DNA from: Rickettsiaceae bacterium
GTDB lineage: Bacteria > Pseudomonadota > Alphaproteobacteria > Rickettsiales > Rickettsiaceae
Assembly: GCA_024236375.1 (NCBI GenBank)
Contig: JACKKP010000003.1
Coordinates: 124,001-188,000, forward strand
Direction: 5' to 3'
Length of the DNA: 64,000 nt
In this document: positions 1 to 8,094 of the stretch, one piece after another
Layout of the letters: every line of letters begins with the position of its first letter
Position numbering within the stretch: the stretch's first letter is position 1
Made by a program: the position numbers and the translations under genes
The notes under the pieces: model-generated
What the model was told of the DNA's origin: nothing
Database searches by the model: none
Seen by the model: only the letters and a program-made list of their open reading frames with translations

Positions 1-276
1 TTGATGATCGTAGCTGGTACTTTGACTAATAAAATGGCTCCAGCTTTACGAAGAGTATATGATCAAATGACTGAACCGAAATATGTTATTTCAATGGGAA
101 GTTGTGCAAATGGAGGTGGATATTATCATTATTCTTATTCTGTTGTAAGGGGTTGTGATCGTATAGTTCCTGTTGATATATATGTACCGGGTTGTCCTCC
201 CACAGCTGAGGCCTTAATATATGGATTAATGCAGTTGCAAAAGAAAATTAAAAGGACAAATAAATTTAAGGGGTAA
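1..276 (+). CDS. nuoB: NADH-quinone oxidoreductase subunit B (3' part)
   Basis: NuoB is the peripheral-arm subunit of respiratory complex I that carries the terminal 4Fe-4S cluster N2 and passes electrons to quinone at the inner membrane. The visible 91 residues are the C-terminal half of the family. They include the MGSCANGGGYYHYSYSVVRG block and the VPGCPPTAEAL block, which supply the last two cluster cysteines. The frame is open at base 1, and the TTG there is an internal codon, so the gene is truncated by the window edge. Three bases separate it from nuoC, fitting a nuoA-B-C-D-E-F operon whose first gene lies outside the window. Confidence 0.97.
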   Translation: MMIVAGTLTNKMAPALRRVYDQMTEPKYVISMGSCANGGGYYHYSYSVVRGCDRIVPVDIYVPGCPPTAEALIYGLMQLQKKIKRTNKFKG

Positions 277-279
277 TTT

Positions 280-879
280 ATGGATTTTCGTCGATACATC
301 GAAAATTTTATGGCCGAAAATAATATATTGTTCACTTGCTGCGAAAATACTAATTTATTTGGTTATAAATTAGCTAGTCCCCAGTCTATACCACTCATTA
401 TCGATTTTGTAAAAAATGATTTGAATTTACGTTTTGCTGTTCTTACCGATCTATTCGGGGCTGATTTTATAGATAGAGAAAAACGATTTGAAATTGTATA
501 TAATTTGCTGAGTCTTAAATTAAATCAAAGAATAATATTCAAGATATATTTATCAGAGCAAGAAAAAATTCAAAGTATAACAAACATTTACCCAGCTGCA
601 AGTTGGTATGAACGAGAAATCTATGATATGTTTGGAGTAGAGTTTGAGAATTCTTCTGATATGCGCAGGATTCTAACTGATTATGGCTTTCAGGGGCATC
701 CTCTTAGAAAGGATTTTCCTTTGACTGGACATTTACAAGTAAAATATGATACTCAACTCGAAAAAGTAGTATATGAGCCAGTATCTTTAGAACAAGAATT
801 TAGAAATTTTGATTTTACCTCTCCTTGGACCGGTCCTAATATCAATGTTTTGCCTGGTGATGAGAAAGCAAATAAATAA
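280..879 (+). CDS. nuoC: NADH-quinone oxidoreductase subunit C
   Basis: This is the 30-kDa subunit of complex I, a structural part of the hydrophilic arm next to the quinone site. The product has 199 residues, the usual length for a stand-alone NuoC that is not fused to NuoD. The family signature is clear at about residues 109-120 (WYEREIYDMFGV), followed by the GHPLRKDFPLTG block at about 139-150. It sits between nuoB and nuoD with 3- and 6-base gaps, so it is almost certainly translated from a shared message. The start is an ATG. Confidence 0.97.
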   Translation: MDFRRYIENFMAENNILFTCCENTNLFGYKLASPQSIPLIIDFVKNDLNLRFAVLTDLFGADFIDREKRFEIVYNLLSLKLNQRIIFKIYLSEQEKIQSITNIYPAASWYEREIYDMFGVEFENSSDMRRILTDYGFQGHPLRKDFPLTGHLQVKYDTQLEKVVYEPVSLEQEFRNFDFTSPWTGPNINVLPGDEKANK

Positions 880-885
880 TAATTT

Positions 886-2091
886 ATGATACATACTCAA
901 AATATACATAACGAGAAAGAAGAAATAACGGGCACTACTACAATCAATTTTGGCCCCCAGCATCCTGCTGCACACGGTGTATTGCGACTTATATTACAAA
1001 TGCAAGGCGAAGTAGTAAATAAAGCGGATCCACATATAGGTTTGTTGCATCGTGGTACTGAGAAATTGATTGAACATAAAACTTATATTCAAGCTTTACC
1101 TTATTTTGACCGTTTAGATTATGTGTCACCAATGTGCCAAGAACATGCATATTCTTTAGCTGTTGAGCGGTTACTTGGTTGCAGTATACCAAAACGTGCT
1201 CAATATATCAGAGTATTATTTTCTGAGCTCACAAGAATATTAAATCATACGCTGAATATAGGAACTCAAGCAGTAGATTTGGGTGCTACTACTCCATTAT
1301 TATGGTTATTTGAAGAGCGTGAAAAAATTATGGAGTTTTATGAACGTGTTTCAGGCTCAAGAATGCATTCAAATTATATTAGGCCCGGTGGTGTTGCATC
1401 CGATTTACCTGATGGGTTGTTGAATGATATTGAAGTATTTGCAGACAAATTTATTCCTATCTTAGATAATATAGAGGATTTGATTACGGAAAATCGGATT
1501 TGGAAACAACGCTTAGTAGGTATAGGAGTTGTAACACAAAAACAAGCTATGGAGTGGGGTTTTTCTGGTCCAATGTTACGTGGTTCTGGTGTTGAGTGGG
1601 ATTTGCGTAAATCTAATCCTTATGAAATATACGATAAATTAGAATTTGACATTCCAATAGGCAAAACGGGTGATTGTTATGATCGATATCTTATTAGAGT
1701 TGAAGAAATGCGTCAATCTATTAGGATTATAAAACAATGTATTGAAAAGATGCCCTTAGGTCCAGTGAAAACTATGGATAGTAGAATTAACCCTCCTAAA
1801 AGAGAAGAGATGAAAACTTCTATGGAAGCAATGATTAATCATTTTAAGCTTTATACAGAAGGCTATAATGTGCCAGTAGGCGAAGCTTATGGAGTTGTAG
1901 AAGCACCGAAAGGTGAGTTTGGAGTTTACTTATATTCTGATGGTTCGAATAAACCTTATAGATGCAGGATAAAAGCACCAGGTTTTGCCCATTTACAAGG
2001 TTTAGATTTTATGAGCAAAGGCCATTTAATGGCAGATGTAGTGTCTATTATATCTAGTTTAGATATAGTATTTGGAGAGATTGATCGATGA
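886..2091 (+). CDS. nuoD: NADH-quinone oxidoreductase subunit D
   Basis: NuoD is the 49-kDa subunit of complex I and forms much of the quinone-binding cavity with NuoB. The 401-residue product has the usual length. The N-terminal GPQHPAAHGVLRL motif is at residues 23-35 and LLHRGTEKLIE is at 53-63, both family hallmarks. The C-terminus ends ...DIVFGEIDR, as in alphaproteobacterial NuoD. The stop overlaps the nuoE start in an ATGA arrangement, indicating translational coupling. Confidence 0.98.
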   Translation: MIHTQNIHNEKEEITGTTTINFGPQHPAAHGVLRLILQMQGEVVNKADPHIGLLHRGTEKLIEHKTYIQALPYFDRLDYVSPMCQEHAYSLAVERLLGCSIPKRAQYIRVLFSELTRILNHTLNIGTQAVDLGATTPLLWLFEEREKIMEFYERVSGSRMHSNYIRPGGVASDLPDGLLNDIEVFADKFIPILDNIEDLITENRIWKQRLVGIGVVTQKQAMEWGFSGPMLRGSGVEWDLRKSNPYEIYDKLEFDIPIGKTGDCYDRYLIRVEEMRQSIRIIKQCIEKMPLGPVKTMDSRINPPKREEMKTSMEAMINHFKLYTEGYNVPVGEAYGVVEAPKGEFGVYLYSDGSNKPYRCRIKAPGFAHLQGLDFMSKGHLMADVVSIISSLDIVFGEIDR

Positions 2092-2585
2092 AAAATAAAA
2101 AATTTATTTTTACTGATGAAAATTTGGAAAATGCTAAGAAAATATTAGCTAAATATCCGCTTGGTAGAGAAAAAAGCGCGGTTTTGCCACTTCTAGATAT
2201 GGCGCAAAGACAGAATGATGGATGGATTTCTACTGAAGTGATAGAATATATAGCTGATATGATAGAGCAACCATATATGCGTGTTTACGAAGTGGCAAGT
2301 TTTTATAGTATGTTTTATTTAAAACCAGTCGGGAAATATCATATTCAAGTGTGTGGTACAACTCCATGCTGGCTTAGGGGAGCTCATGATATATTAGCAG
2401 AAGTAGAAGCTATATCAGGCGCTAAGTGTGGTAATACAAGTCAAGATGGCCAATTTACTGTGACTGAAGTTGAATGTTTAGGTGCTTGTAGAAATGCCCC
2501 GGTAGTCCAAATTAATGACGATTTTTATGAAGATTTGGACATCAAAAAAATTAGAAATATAGTAAAATCTAAAGTTAATTTATAA
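2088..2585 (+). CDS. nuoE: NADH-quinone oxidoreductase subunit E
   Basis: NuoE is the 24-kDa subunit of the NADH-dehydrogenase module of complex I and carries the 2Fe-2S cluster N1a. The thioredoxin-like fold is expected from the family. The four ligands are visible as Cys89, Cys94, Cys130 and Cys134, in the C-x4-C and C-x3-C spacing typical of NuoE. The length of 165 residues is normal. Its start overlaps the nuoD stop by 4 bases. Downstream, nuoF does not follow directly because an exported protein of unknown role is inserted. Confidence 0.97.
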   Translation: MKNKKFIFTDENLENAKKILAKYPLGREKSAVLPLLDMAQRQNDGWISTEVIEYIADMIEQPYMRVYEVASFYSMFYLKPVGKYHIQVCGTTPCWLRGAHDILAEVEAISGAKCGNTSQDGQFTVTEVECLGACRNAPVVQINDDFYEDLDIKKIRNIVKSKVNL

Positions 2586-2601
2586 TATTTGAGATGATAA
2601 A

Positions 2602-3243
2602 ATGAAGTATTTACAGCGACTAGTTTTTATCATAATTATGATACCTTGTCTTTGTAATGGTAGTAATATTTTATTAGAAACAAAAATATACGAATTTGAT
2701 AATAAAAACAGGCGTCCCCGATGTAATGGTAAAATTTCTTATCCACAATTAATTATTAATCCAATAGAAGAACAACAAGAATTATACTTGAATATTAATA
2801 AAAAAATAGAAGATATTGTTAAGGAATATAGTGTATGTAATAAAACTAGCAAAAATTCTTATAGTGCAGAATTTGAAGTACCTAATTCTGGAGTACAAGA
2901 TCTTTTTAGTATATTATGGCGTACTAAAAAACATAACAAAACCTCTAGAATAGAGTCAATAACAATAAATATCCATACCGGAGAAATATTAAAAGAAGAT
3001 AATATATTTCACAATCATAGTAGTAATTTGATTCATGAACTTGTCAAATTATCTAAAGATCGCCTTAATATGCAAATTACTTGGGACGAGTTTTTGAAAA
3101 AAATTGAGAATAAAGAAATTCAACTATATTTAAAAAATGGAGAATGGTTCATTGTATTTAATGATACAACCTCTTCTGATAATATATTTGAAACAACGTT
3201 GCCTAGATATTTTATAAGATATAGACAAATACATGATAAGTAA
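2602..3243 (+). CDS. Exported protein of unknown function inside the nuo operon (possible DUF3298/RsiV-like fold)
   Basis: I do not recognise this gene with certainty. The 213-residue product starts with a basic residue and a hydrophobic stretch (about residues 4-19) ending near CLCNG, a plausible Sec signal peptide with no clean lipobox. The mature part is hydrophilic. A block reading SITINIHTGEILKEDNIF, followed much later by LKNGEWFIVFND, resembles the pattern of DUF4163/DUF3298 domains found in PdaC and RsiV, where a 'tGk.l.l.dlF' segment precedes a 'dg..v.F' strand. This match is from memory and weak. It lies 16 bases after nuoE and overlaps nuoF by 11 bases, so it is co-translated with complex I genes, although its product would leave the cytoplasm. 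Confidence 0.6.
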   Translation: MKYLQRLVFIIIMIPCLCNGSNILLETKIYEFDNKNRRPRCNGKISYPQLIINPIEEQQELYLNINKKIEDIVKEYSVCNKTSKNSYSAEFEVPNSGVQDLFSILWRTKKHNKTSRIESITINIHTGEILKEDNIFHNHSSNLIHELVKLSKDRLNMQITWDEFLKKIENKEIQLYLKNGEWFIVFNDTTSSDNIFETTLPRYFIRYRQIHDK

Positions 3244-4501
3244 GCAAAATTTAATTTTTACTAATATAGACGGTAGTAATCCGATATCCATTGAGGTTGC
3301 AATGCAACGTGGTGATTGGTCAACAAGTAAAGAAATTATTGCTAAAGGCAAAGAATGGATTATTGAGGAAGTCAAAAAATCTGGTTTACGTGGACGTGGT
3401 GGAGCCGGTTTTCCTACTGGTGTCAAATGGTCTTTTATGCCTAAAGAACATGCAAAACCATCTTATCTAGTCGTTAATGCCGACGAATCAGAGCCTGGTA
3501 CATGCAAAGATAGAGATATTATAAGATATGAACCACATAAATTAGTAGAAGGATGTCTTTATGGCTCGATTGCTATTGGTGCTAAAACTTGCTATATATA
3601 TATACGCGGTGAATTTTATAACGAAGCCAAGATATTACAAAAAGCCATTGATGAAGCTTATCAACATGGTCTGATTGGTAAAAATGCATCTGGTAGCGGT
3701 TATGATGTTGATATTTATTTACATAGAGGAGCAGGCGCTTATATTTGTGGAGAAGAAACAGCATTGCTTGAGAGTTTAGAAGGTAATAAAGGGCAGCCAC
3801 GTTTAAAACCTCCTTTTCCAGCCGGCGCAGGTTTATATGGATGTCCGACTACAATTAATAATGTTGAATCAATTGCTGTAGTGCCTACAATATTACGTCG
3901 AGGAGGTGAATGGTTTGCATCATTAGGTAAGCAAAATAACACAGGTACAAAATTATATTGCATATCAGGGCACGTTAATAAGCCGTGTATTGTTGAGGAA
4001 GAAATGGGTATATCGCTAAAACAATTAATAGATGAATATGCTGGTGGAGTTAGGGGAGGATGGGATAATCTGAAAGCGATAATACCAGGTGGTTCTTCGG
4101 TTCCAATGATCCCTAAAGATATATGTGAAATTGTCACTATGGATTTTGATGCTTTAAAAGCAGTAGGATCAGGTCTTGGTACTGGTGGTATTATAGTAAT
4201 GGATCAATCAACAGATATTATTTATGCTATCGCTCGTTTGAGCAAGTTTTATATGCATGAATCTTGTGGTCAGTGTACACCTTGTCGTGAAGGAACTGGC
4301 TGGATGTGGCGTGTGATGATGCGCTTAGTGAAAGGAGAGGCGCGCATAGAAGAGATTGATGAGTTATTAGAGGTGACAAAACAAGTAGAAGGTCACACTA
4401 TTTGTGCTTTAGGAGATGCAGCAGCCTGGCCTATACAAGGTTTGATCAGACATTTCCGTAGTGAGATTATAGAACGAATAGAAAATAGAAATTATGAATA
4501 A
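3233..4501 (+). CDS. nuoF: NADH-quinone oxidoreductase subunit F
   Basis: NuoF is the 51-kDa subunit that binds NADH and FMN and carries 4Fe-4S cluster N3, the electron entry point of complex I. The glycine-rich GRGGAGFPTG motif lies at residues 54-63. The cluster motif SCGQCTPCREG lies near residue 345, and a fourth cysteine sits in HTICALGDAAAWP near 390. The length of 422 residues is typical. The ATG start lies inside the end of the preceding exported-protein gene. nuoG is not downstream; the next genes encode ribosomal proteins, so the nuo cluster is split in this genome. Confidence 0.98.
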   Translation: MISKQNLIFTNIDGSNPISIEVAMQRGDWSTSKEIIAKGKEWIIEEVKKSGLRGRGGAGFPTGVKWSFMPKEHAKPSYLVVNADESEPGTCKDRDIIRYEPHKLVEGCLYGSIAIGAKTCYIYIRGEFYNEAKILQKAIDEAYQHGLIGKNASGSGYDVDIYLHRGAGAYICGEETALLESLEGNKGQPRLKPPFPAGAGLYGCPTTINNVESIAVVPTILRRGGEWFASLGKQNNTGTKLYCISGHVNKPCIVEEEMGISLKQLIDEYAGGVRGGWDNLKAIIPGGSSVPMIPKDICEIVTMDFDALKAVGSGLGTGGIIVMDQSTDIIYAIARLSKFYMHESCGQCTPCREGTGWMWRVMMRLVKGEARIEEIDELLEVTKQVEGHTICALGDAAAWPIQGLIRHFRSEIIERIENRNYE

Positions 4502-4576
4502 TTAGATTTTAGTTGAACATATTTTTATAGATAATAACTCTGATATAATATGTAGATAAATCAGTAAAAATATGGC

Positions 4577-4605
4577 TTGACTAATTCGATTATGGTGTAT
4601 ATTTT
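4577..4605 (+). promoter_or_regulatory. Probable sigma-70 promoter for rpmG-rpsP
   Basis: A TTGACT box at 4577-4582 is followed by an AT-rich TATATTTT stretch at 4598-4605. It reads as TATTTT with a 17-base spacer or TATATT with a 15-base spacer. It lies in the 135-base gap between nuoF and rpmG. No hairpin terminator for the nuo operon was seen in this gap. Confidence 0.45.
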
Positions 4606-4636
4606 AATCTGCAATGAATTAGATAATTTGTAAACT

Positions 4637-4810
4637 GTGTCTAAGAAAAAAAATAAAAATTTATTAGTGAAATTAACAAGTACTGCAGGTACTGGTTATT
4701 TTCTTGTAAAAAAAAGAAATCCAAAAACTCAAACTGAGAAGCTTTCATTCAAGAAATATGATCCAAAAATTAGAAAGCACGTAGAGTTTAAAGAAGAAAA
4801 AATAAAATAG
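4637..4810 (+). CDS. rpmG: Large ribosomal subunit protein bL33
   Basis: L33 is a small protein of the 50S subunit near the E site. This short gene begins with GTG and encodes 57 residues starting MSKKKNKNLLVKL and containing the typical STAGTGYFLVKKRNPK block. It ends in a lysine-rich tail. It lacks the zinc-binding CxxC pairs, so it is the cysteine-free form. No good Shine-Dalgarno sequence precedes the GTG, but no other in-frame start fits. rpsP follows after 9 bases and is probably cotranscribed. Confidence 0.9.
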   Translation: MSKKKNKNLLVKLTSTAGTGYFLVKKRNPKTQTEKLSFKKYDPKIRKHVEFKEEKIK

Positions 4811-4819
4811 AGATCAGAT

Positions 4820-5161
4820 ATGGCTGTCAAAATTCGTTTAGCAAGAGGCGGTGCGAAAAAAAAACCTTATTATAGAATTGTTGTCGCAGATGTAAGAGCA
4901 CCAAGAGACGGAGATTTTATCGAAAAAGTAGGTACATATAACCCACTTTTGAATAAGGATAATGCTGAGCGTATAACCTTAAAAAATGAGCGTATAGAAT
5001 ATTGGTTGTCTCAAGGCGCACAACCAACTGATAAAGTAGCTCATTTTATTAAACAATCTGGTATTGCAATGCCAACTTCCATATTGAAAAAAATGGAAAT
5101 AAGAAACAAAGCTCAAGTAGTCAAACCTTCTAAGAAAGAGTTGAAAGCTCAAGCTAAGTAA
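4820..5161 (+). CDS. rpsP: Small ribosomal subunit protein bS16
   Basis: S16 is a 30S assembly protein that binds 16S rRNA. The 113-residue product opens MAVKIRLARGGAKKKPYYRI and continues with the conserved VGTYNPL block at about residues 37-43. The lysine- and alanine-rich tail is usual for the alphaproteobacterial form. The usual neighbours rimM, trmD and rplS are absent here; it pairs with rpmG and is followed by tRNA-Thr. Confidence 0.97.
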   Translation: MAVKIRLARGGAKKKPYYRIVVADVRAPRDGDFIEKVGTYNPLLNKDNAERITLKNERIEYWLSQGAQPTDKVAHFIKQSGIAMPTSILKKMEIRNKAQVVKPSKKELKAQAK

Positions 5162-5182
5162 TTATATTTAGCAACTAATAAA

Positions 5183-5245
5183 ACTGCAATCATATATTTG
5201 ATGTCAGTTTAATTTAATACAAAATTTGTATAAATTAATTGCAGT
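5183..5245. repeat. Nested inverted repeat between rpsP and tRNA-Thr
   Basis: An 8-base arm ACTGCAAT (5183-5190) is matched by ATTGCAGT (5238-5245). Inside lies a second AT-rich palindrome centred on ATACAAAATTTGTAT. No T-run follows either arm, so this is not a standard terminator. It may be an RNA-processing structure before the tRNA or chance in AT-rich DNA. Confidence 0.3.
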
Positions 5246-5289
5246 GTCAGGCAATTTATAATAATATACACATATCTTTGTATTATTTA

Positions 5290-5364
5290 GCCGGATTAGC
5301 TCAACGGCAGAGCAACCGCCTTGTAAGCGGTAGGTTATCAGTTCGAATCCGATATCCGGCACCA
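5290..5364 (+). tRNA. tRNA-Thr (anticodon UGU)
   Basis: A complete cloverleaf is visible. The acceptor stem GCCGGAT pairs with ATCCGGC, the D-arm has AGCTC...GAGC, and the anticodon stem ACCGC/GCGGT encloses the loop CTTGTAA with anticodon TGT. The T-arm contains GTTCGAATC, and the discriminator A is followed by an encoded CCA. It is downstream of rpsP on the same strand, and a mobile-element region begins about 300 bases later. Confidence 0.97.
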
Positions 5365-5665
5365 CACCACCACATAATCTTTTTTCAGTTATTACTAAAC
5401 TTATACCAACAAAAATATATAGTAAATTATAACAAAAAATCATGCTATTTTGTTCATAAAATACATTTGCTAAGAACAATACTGATCAAACTTCTATTAC
5501 AAAGTGCTGATATAGTAATTTACAATAGAGTTGCATTTCAAGAAAAAAGCCATTGCTTGATTTCAGTCTTCCACGTAAGATAAATTTTGGTTAATCCAGC
5601 GTTGAGATTAGCACACAGCTTTTTCTCTTACTCCCACCTCAGCAATACTTTATTGTAAAGAACTA
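5365..5665. other. Intergenic stretch with no recognisable gene
   Basis: These 300 bases between tRNA-Thr and the IS5-family element hold only short open frames with no family resemblance. The last 100 bases are somewhat less AT-rich than the rest and could be the remains of a gene interrupted by the insertion, but I cannot identify one on either strand. Confidence 0.5.
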
Positions 5666-6556
5666 TGGCATTGTTAACAAAATAATTTGAATAATTTAGC
5701 GATAGCAAGAGCTATGAAGCTAAGGAAAGAGTGATCCATTTTATCAAATCTCATAGCGATCCTCTTATTTTCCTTTAATCTACCAAAGAAGCGCTCAATG
5801 ATATTACGTTTTTTGTATAGTTTAACGTCATAAAAATCTTCAGGAGTTAATACGGAATCCTCTGGTAAATAAACTCCTTTAAATGGTATTACAGGAGTCA
5901 CTCCGTGTGATTTAATAATACTCCTAACATTTGCAGTGTCGTACCCCTTGTCGGCCACAAGGTATTTTATTTTATCCCACGGCAGTTCTTGGTTAAGCTC
6001 TTCAAAGCTTTTACAATCTTGTCTTTGCGCTGGAAACAGTTTACAAGCTACAACCGAGTGGTCACTAATTGCAACGTGCATAGTTGTGCCTAAACCCTTT
6101 CTTCCTCTACCGGTCGCTTGTGCTCCTCTCTTTTTTTAAAGCGCCTCCCCCATGTCTGTGCAACGGCACAATTGAACCATCAACGAAGATTATATCTATC
6201 GCTATCTCTTTAAGGCTTTGCAAATAATATAATAACTTCCAAAAGAACCCTTTCTCACTCCATCTTTTATATCTGGTATAAATCGTATGCCAATTGCCAT
6301 ATTCCTCAGGTAGATCTCTCCATGATACACCAGTCCTTAAAATATATAGCACTCCACAAAAAAAATTGTAATTACTCACTTTCGTAGGTCTACCTAGTTT
6401 TTGTTTCGCTTCCTCTAAAAATGGCTCTATTAACTCCTTGAATCTCCCTTCTTTTATTGGATATTTTCTCTCTTCTCTCATAATTGAATCCTCTCTATTG
6501 TTCAATTAGCATACCACTTCTCCTATACTTTTAAAATTATTTTGTTAACAATGCCA
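5666..6556 (-). mobile_element. IS5-family insertion sequence (IS427/IS1031-like group)
   Basis: Terminal inverted repeats of at least 23 bp bound the element: TGGCATTGTTAACAAAATAA at 5666 onward is matched in reverse complement at the other end, finishing at 6556. A TA dinucleotide flanks each end (5664-5665 and 6557-6558), consistent with the TA target duplication I associate with this group. Inside is a transposase gene on the minus strand. The ends are almost perfect, so the insertion is probably recent compared with the decayed elements to its right. Confidence 0.88.
5674..6481 (-). pseudogene. IS5-family transposase, two frames joined across an A7 tract
   Basis: The upstream frame (6481 down to 6107) starts at an ATG with GAGAGGA seven bases before it and encodes MREERKYPIK, the WRDLP block and the first catalytic Asp in FVDGS. 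The downstream frame (to 5674) carries the second Asp in VADKGYD and the Glu in IIERFFGRLKENKR with the E-x6-K spacing. The DDE triad is therefore intact. The two frames meet at seven A residues on the coding strand (7 T at 6131-6137). Removing one A gives a continuous GALKKRGAQATGRGRKGLGT junction typical of the group. It is either a frameshifted copy or one expressed by slippage. Confidence 0.85.
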
Positions 6557-6653
6557 TATAATAAAATCTAATCTGCGGATGTGACGTTGTCTCCTCTGTG
6601 TTATATTCACCTCAGTTCGAGATAATGGTGTAGTTTAAAAAGGTATCAAAAGT

Positions 6654-7230
6654 CTAATTTATGTAAGGTTTATTTTTCTTGAATAAACCATTGATTGGTG
6701 ACCGATGCCTTGTATACTCAAGATTCATTTTATTTTTCAAATAATCAAATATTGTCTCAATATTTCTCTTTCACAACAAAATGTTTTCCTTTAAGTACAT
6801 TAATTTATTTGGAATATTTTGCTTAATTCCATGTAGCATTTTCAATTCTCTTTCATATAAATTAACGAGTTTAATATAACCTTTGCCGACATATATATAA
6901 AACCAGTTAATTACTTTGTTAGATCAGGCAGAAAATCCTATCATCTAGGTTGCTTTTAGTCATTTTTAGCACAATAACTTCACCTTTCTCATTTAATGAG
7001 TAAATGCCATTTAAATCCGTAAAAAAAGCCCATCGAAGACTTACCCTTGCTTGGCAAGTCCTGCAAATGTTTTGTTCTTGTATGGTCTTTTATTATAACA
7101 AGCTTTTATAGTTGTCGCATCCATAAAATATGTAGCGGTTTCTTCGCCAAATAATAAGTGCAAGAGTATGTTAAATGGTAAGAATGACCTTGGCATTATT
7201 TCTACAAATCAATTAGTCATCTTTATTGAT
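6654..7230 (-). pseudogene. Decayed IS982-family transposase
   Basis: Read on the minus strand, separate frames give FVEIMPRSFLPFNIL, then YFMDATTIKACYNKRPYKNK and TFAGLAKQGKSSMGFF, then EKGEVIVLKMTKSNLDDR. The sequence finishes with FDYLKNKMNLEYTRHRSPIN before a stop at 6654-6656. These blocks are in the order expected for IS982 transposases, including the first catalytic Asp and the C-terminal 'TRHRSP' block. In-frame stops and frameshifts separate them, and the N-terminal third is missing. No terminal repeats were found, so this is a relic. Confidence 0.78.
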
Positions 7231-7334
7231 ATATTCTATACAAGTCTTATAAAAATATTTAAAATTTTGTGCATAAGATATAGCTAAGATCCTATAAAAG
7301 AGTCATATTATAAGAGTAGGGATTGTGCTTTTAT

Positions 7335-7747
7335 AACTAAAACGTATGGGTGTCACCTATAAAAAAAACTCTAAATCATCCCAAAGCGGATTCCGAAAAA
7401 AGATTTACGTTTTGCCAAAAATTGATGAGTTAAAAAAAGGAAGATAAGCAGATAGTGTATATTGATTAGAGTGGCTTTGCACATGACATGCCAAGAACAC
7501 ATGGCTATTCTGATAAAGGTAAGCGTTGCTATGGTACTCATGACTGGGGAGCTAAAGGCAGAACTAATGCTATAGGGGCTTTAATTGGCAGAGCTCTGAT
7601 TGCAATTGGTTTGATATCTGGTTCAATTAATAGAACAGTTTTTATGTCCTGGGGAGAGCAAATTTTACTGTAAAAAGTGTAATTGTTATAGATAACGCTT
7701 CTTTCCATAAAGGTAAAGACATGCAAAAATGCGGCATTGCTAAATAA
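7335..7747 (+). pseudogene. Decayed IS630-family transposase
   Basis: The plus strand gives RMGVTYKKNSK, then in another frame VYID, a TAG stop at 7467-7469 where family members have Glu, and SGFAHDMPRTHGYSDKGKR followed by GTHDWGAKGRTNAIGALIG. After a further frameshift comes SVIVIDNASFHKGKDMQK. These are the catalytic blocks of IS630/Tc1-type transposases. The last catalytic acidic residue and the C-terminus are lost. An open frame at 7488-7673 is only a piece of this pseudogene. Confidence 0.8.
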
Positions 7748-7766
7748 TAGCTAAGTCTATTCTAAT

Positions 7767-7804
7767 AAAAAAGACTCAGTCTATTATCAGCACCTGAGTC
7801 TTTT
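7767..7804 (-). terminator. Rho-independent terminator of the ribosomal superoperon
   Basis: A perfect 11-base stem, AAAAGACTCAG (7769-7779) with CTGAGTCTTTT (7794-7804), encloses a 14-base loop. On the minus strand it is followed by a run of T. It lies 24 bases past the rpsT stop and closes the long minus-strand operon. It could also stop plus-strand transcription coming from the IS region. Confidence 0.8.
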
Positions 7805-7827
7805 ACAAATATATACACAACCAATTA

Positions 7828-8094
7828 TTAGGATGCAGTTTGTTTTATCAATTTGGCCAATCTGCTCACTTTTCGAGCACCTGTATTTTTTTTGATTACA
7901 CCCTTAGCTACCCCTTTCATAATTTCTGATTGCGCTTGAATCAGGGCGTTTTTTGTATCTTCATTAGAGTTATGCTGAGCAGCTGCTATTACTTTTTTAA
8001 TATAAGTTTTAATTCTACTTTTTCTATTTCTATTTACTTCAGTAACAGTTTTTACCTTACGTATTGCTTTTTTAGTCGAAGAATGATTAGCCAT
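7828..8094 (-). CDS. rpsT: Small ribosomal subunit protein bS20
   Basis: S20 is a helical 30S protein that binds the 5' domain of 16S rRNA. The 88-residue product opens MANHSSTKKAIRK and contains the basic helix NRKSRIKTYIKKV and the KGVIKKNTGARKVSRL block. rpsT is normally a single-gene unit elsewhere in bacterial chromosomes. Here it overlaps the rplQ stop by 8 bases, so it has become the last gene of the alpha operon. Its message ends at the strong terminator just downstream. Confidence 0.97.
   Translation of the reverse strand: MANHSSTKKAIRKVKTVTEVNRNRKSRIKTYIKKVIAAAQHNSNEDTKNALIQAQSEIMKGVAKGVIKKNTGARKVSRLAKLIKQTAS

Noticed and set aside
5239..5583. 114-codon plus-strand open frame across tRNA-Thr
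   Set aside because: It reads straight through a complete tRNA gene and has no family resemblance.
7488..7673. 61-codon open frame starting MPRTHGYSDK
   Set aside because: It is an internal fragment of the decayed IS630-family transposase, cut by a TAG before and a frameshift after, not a gene.
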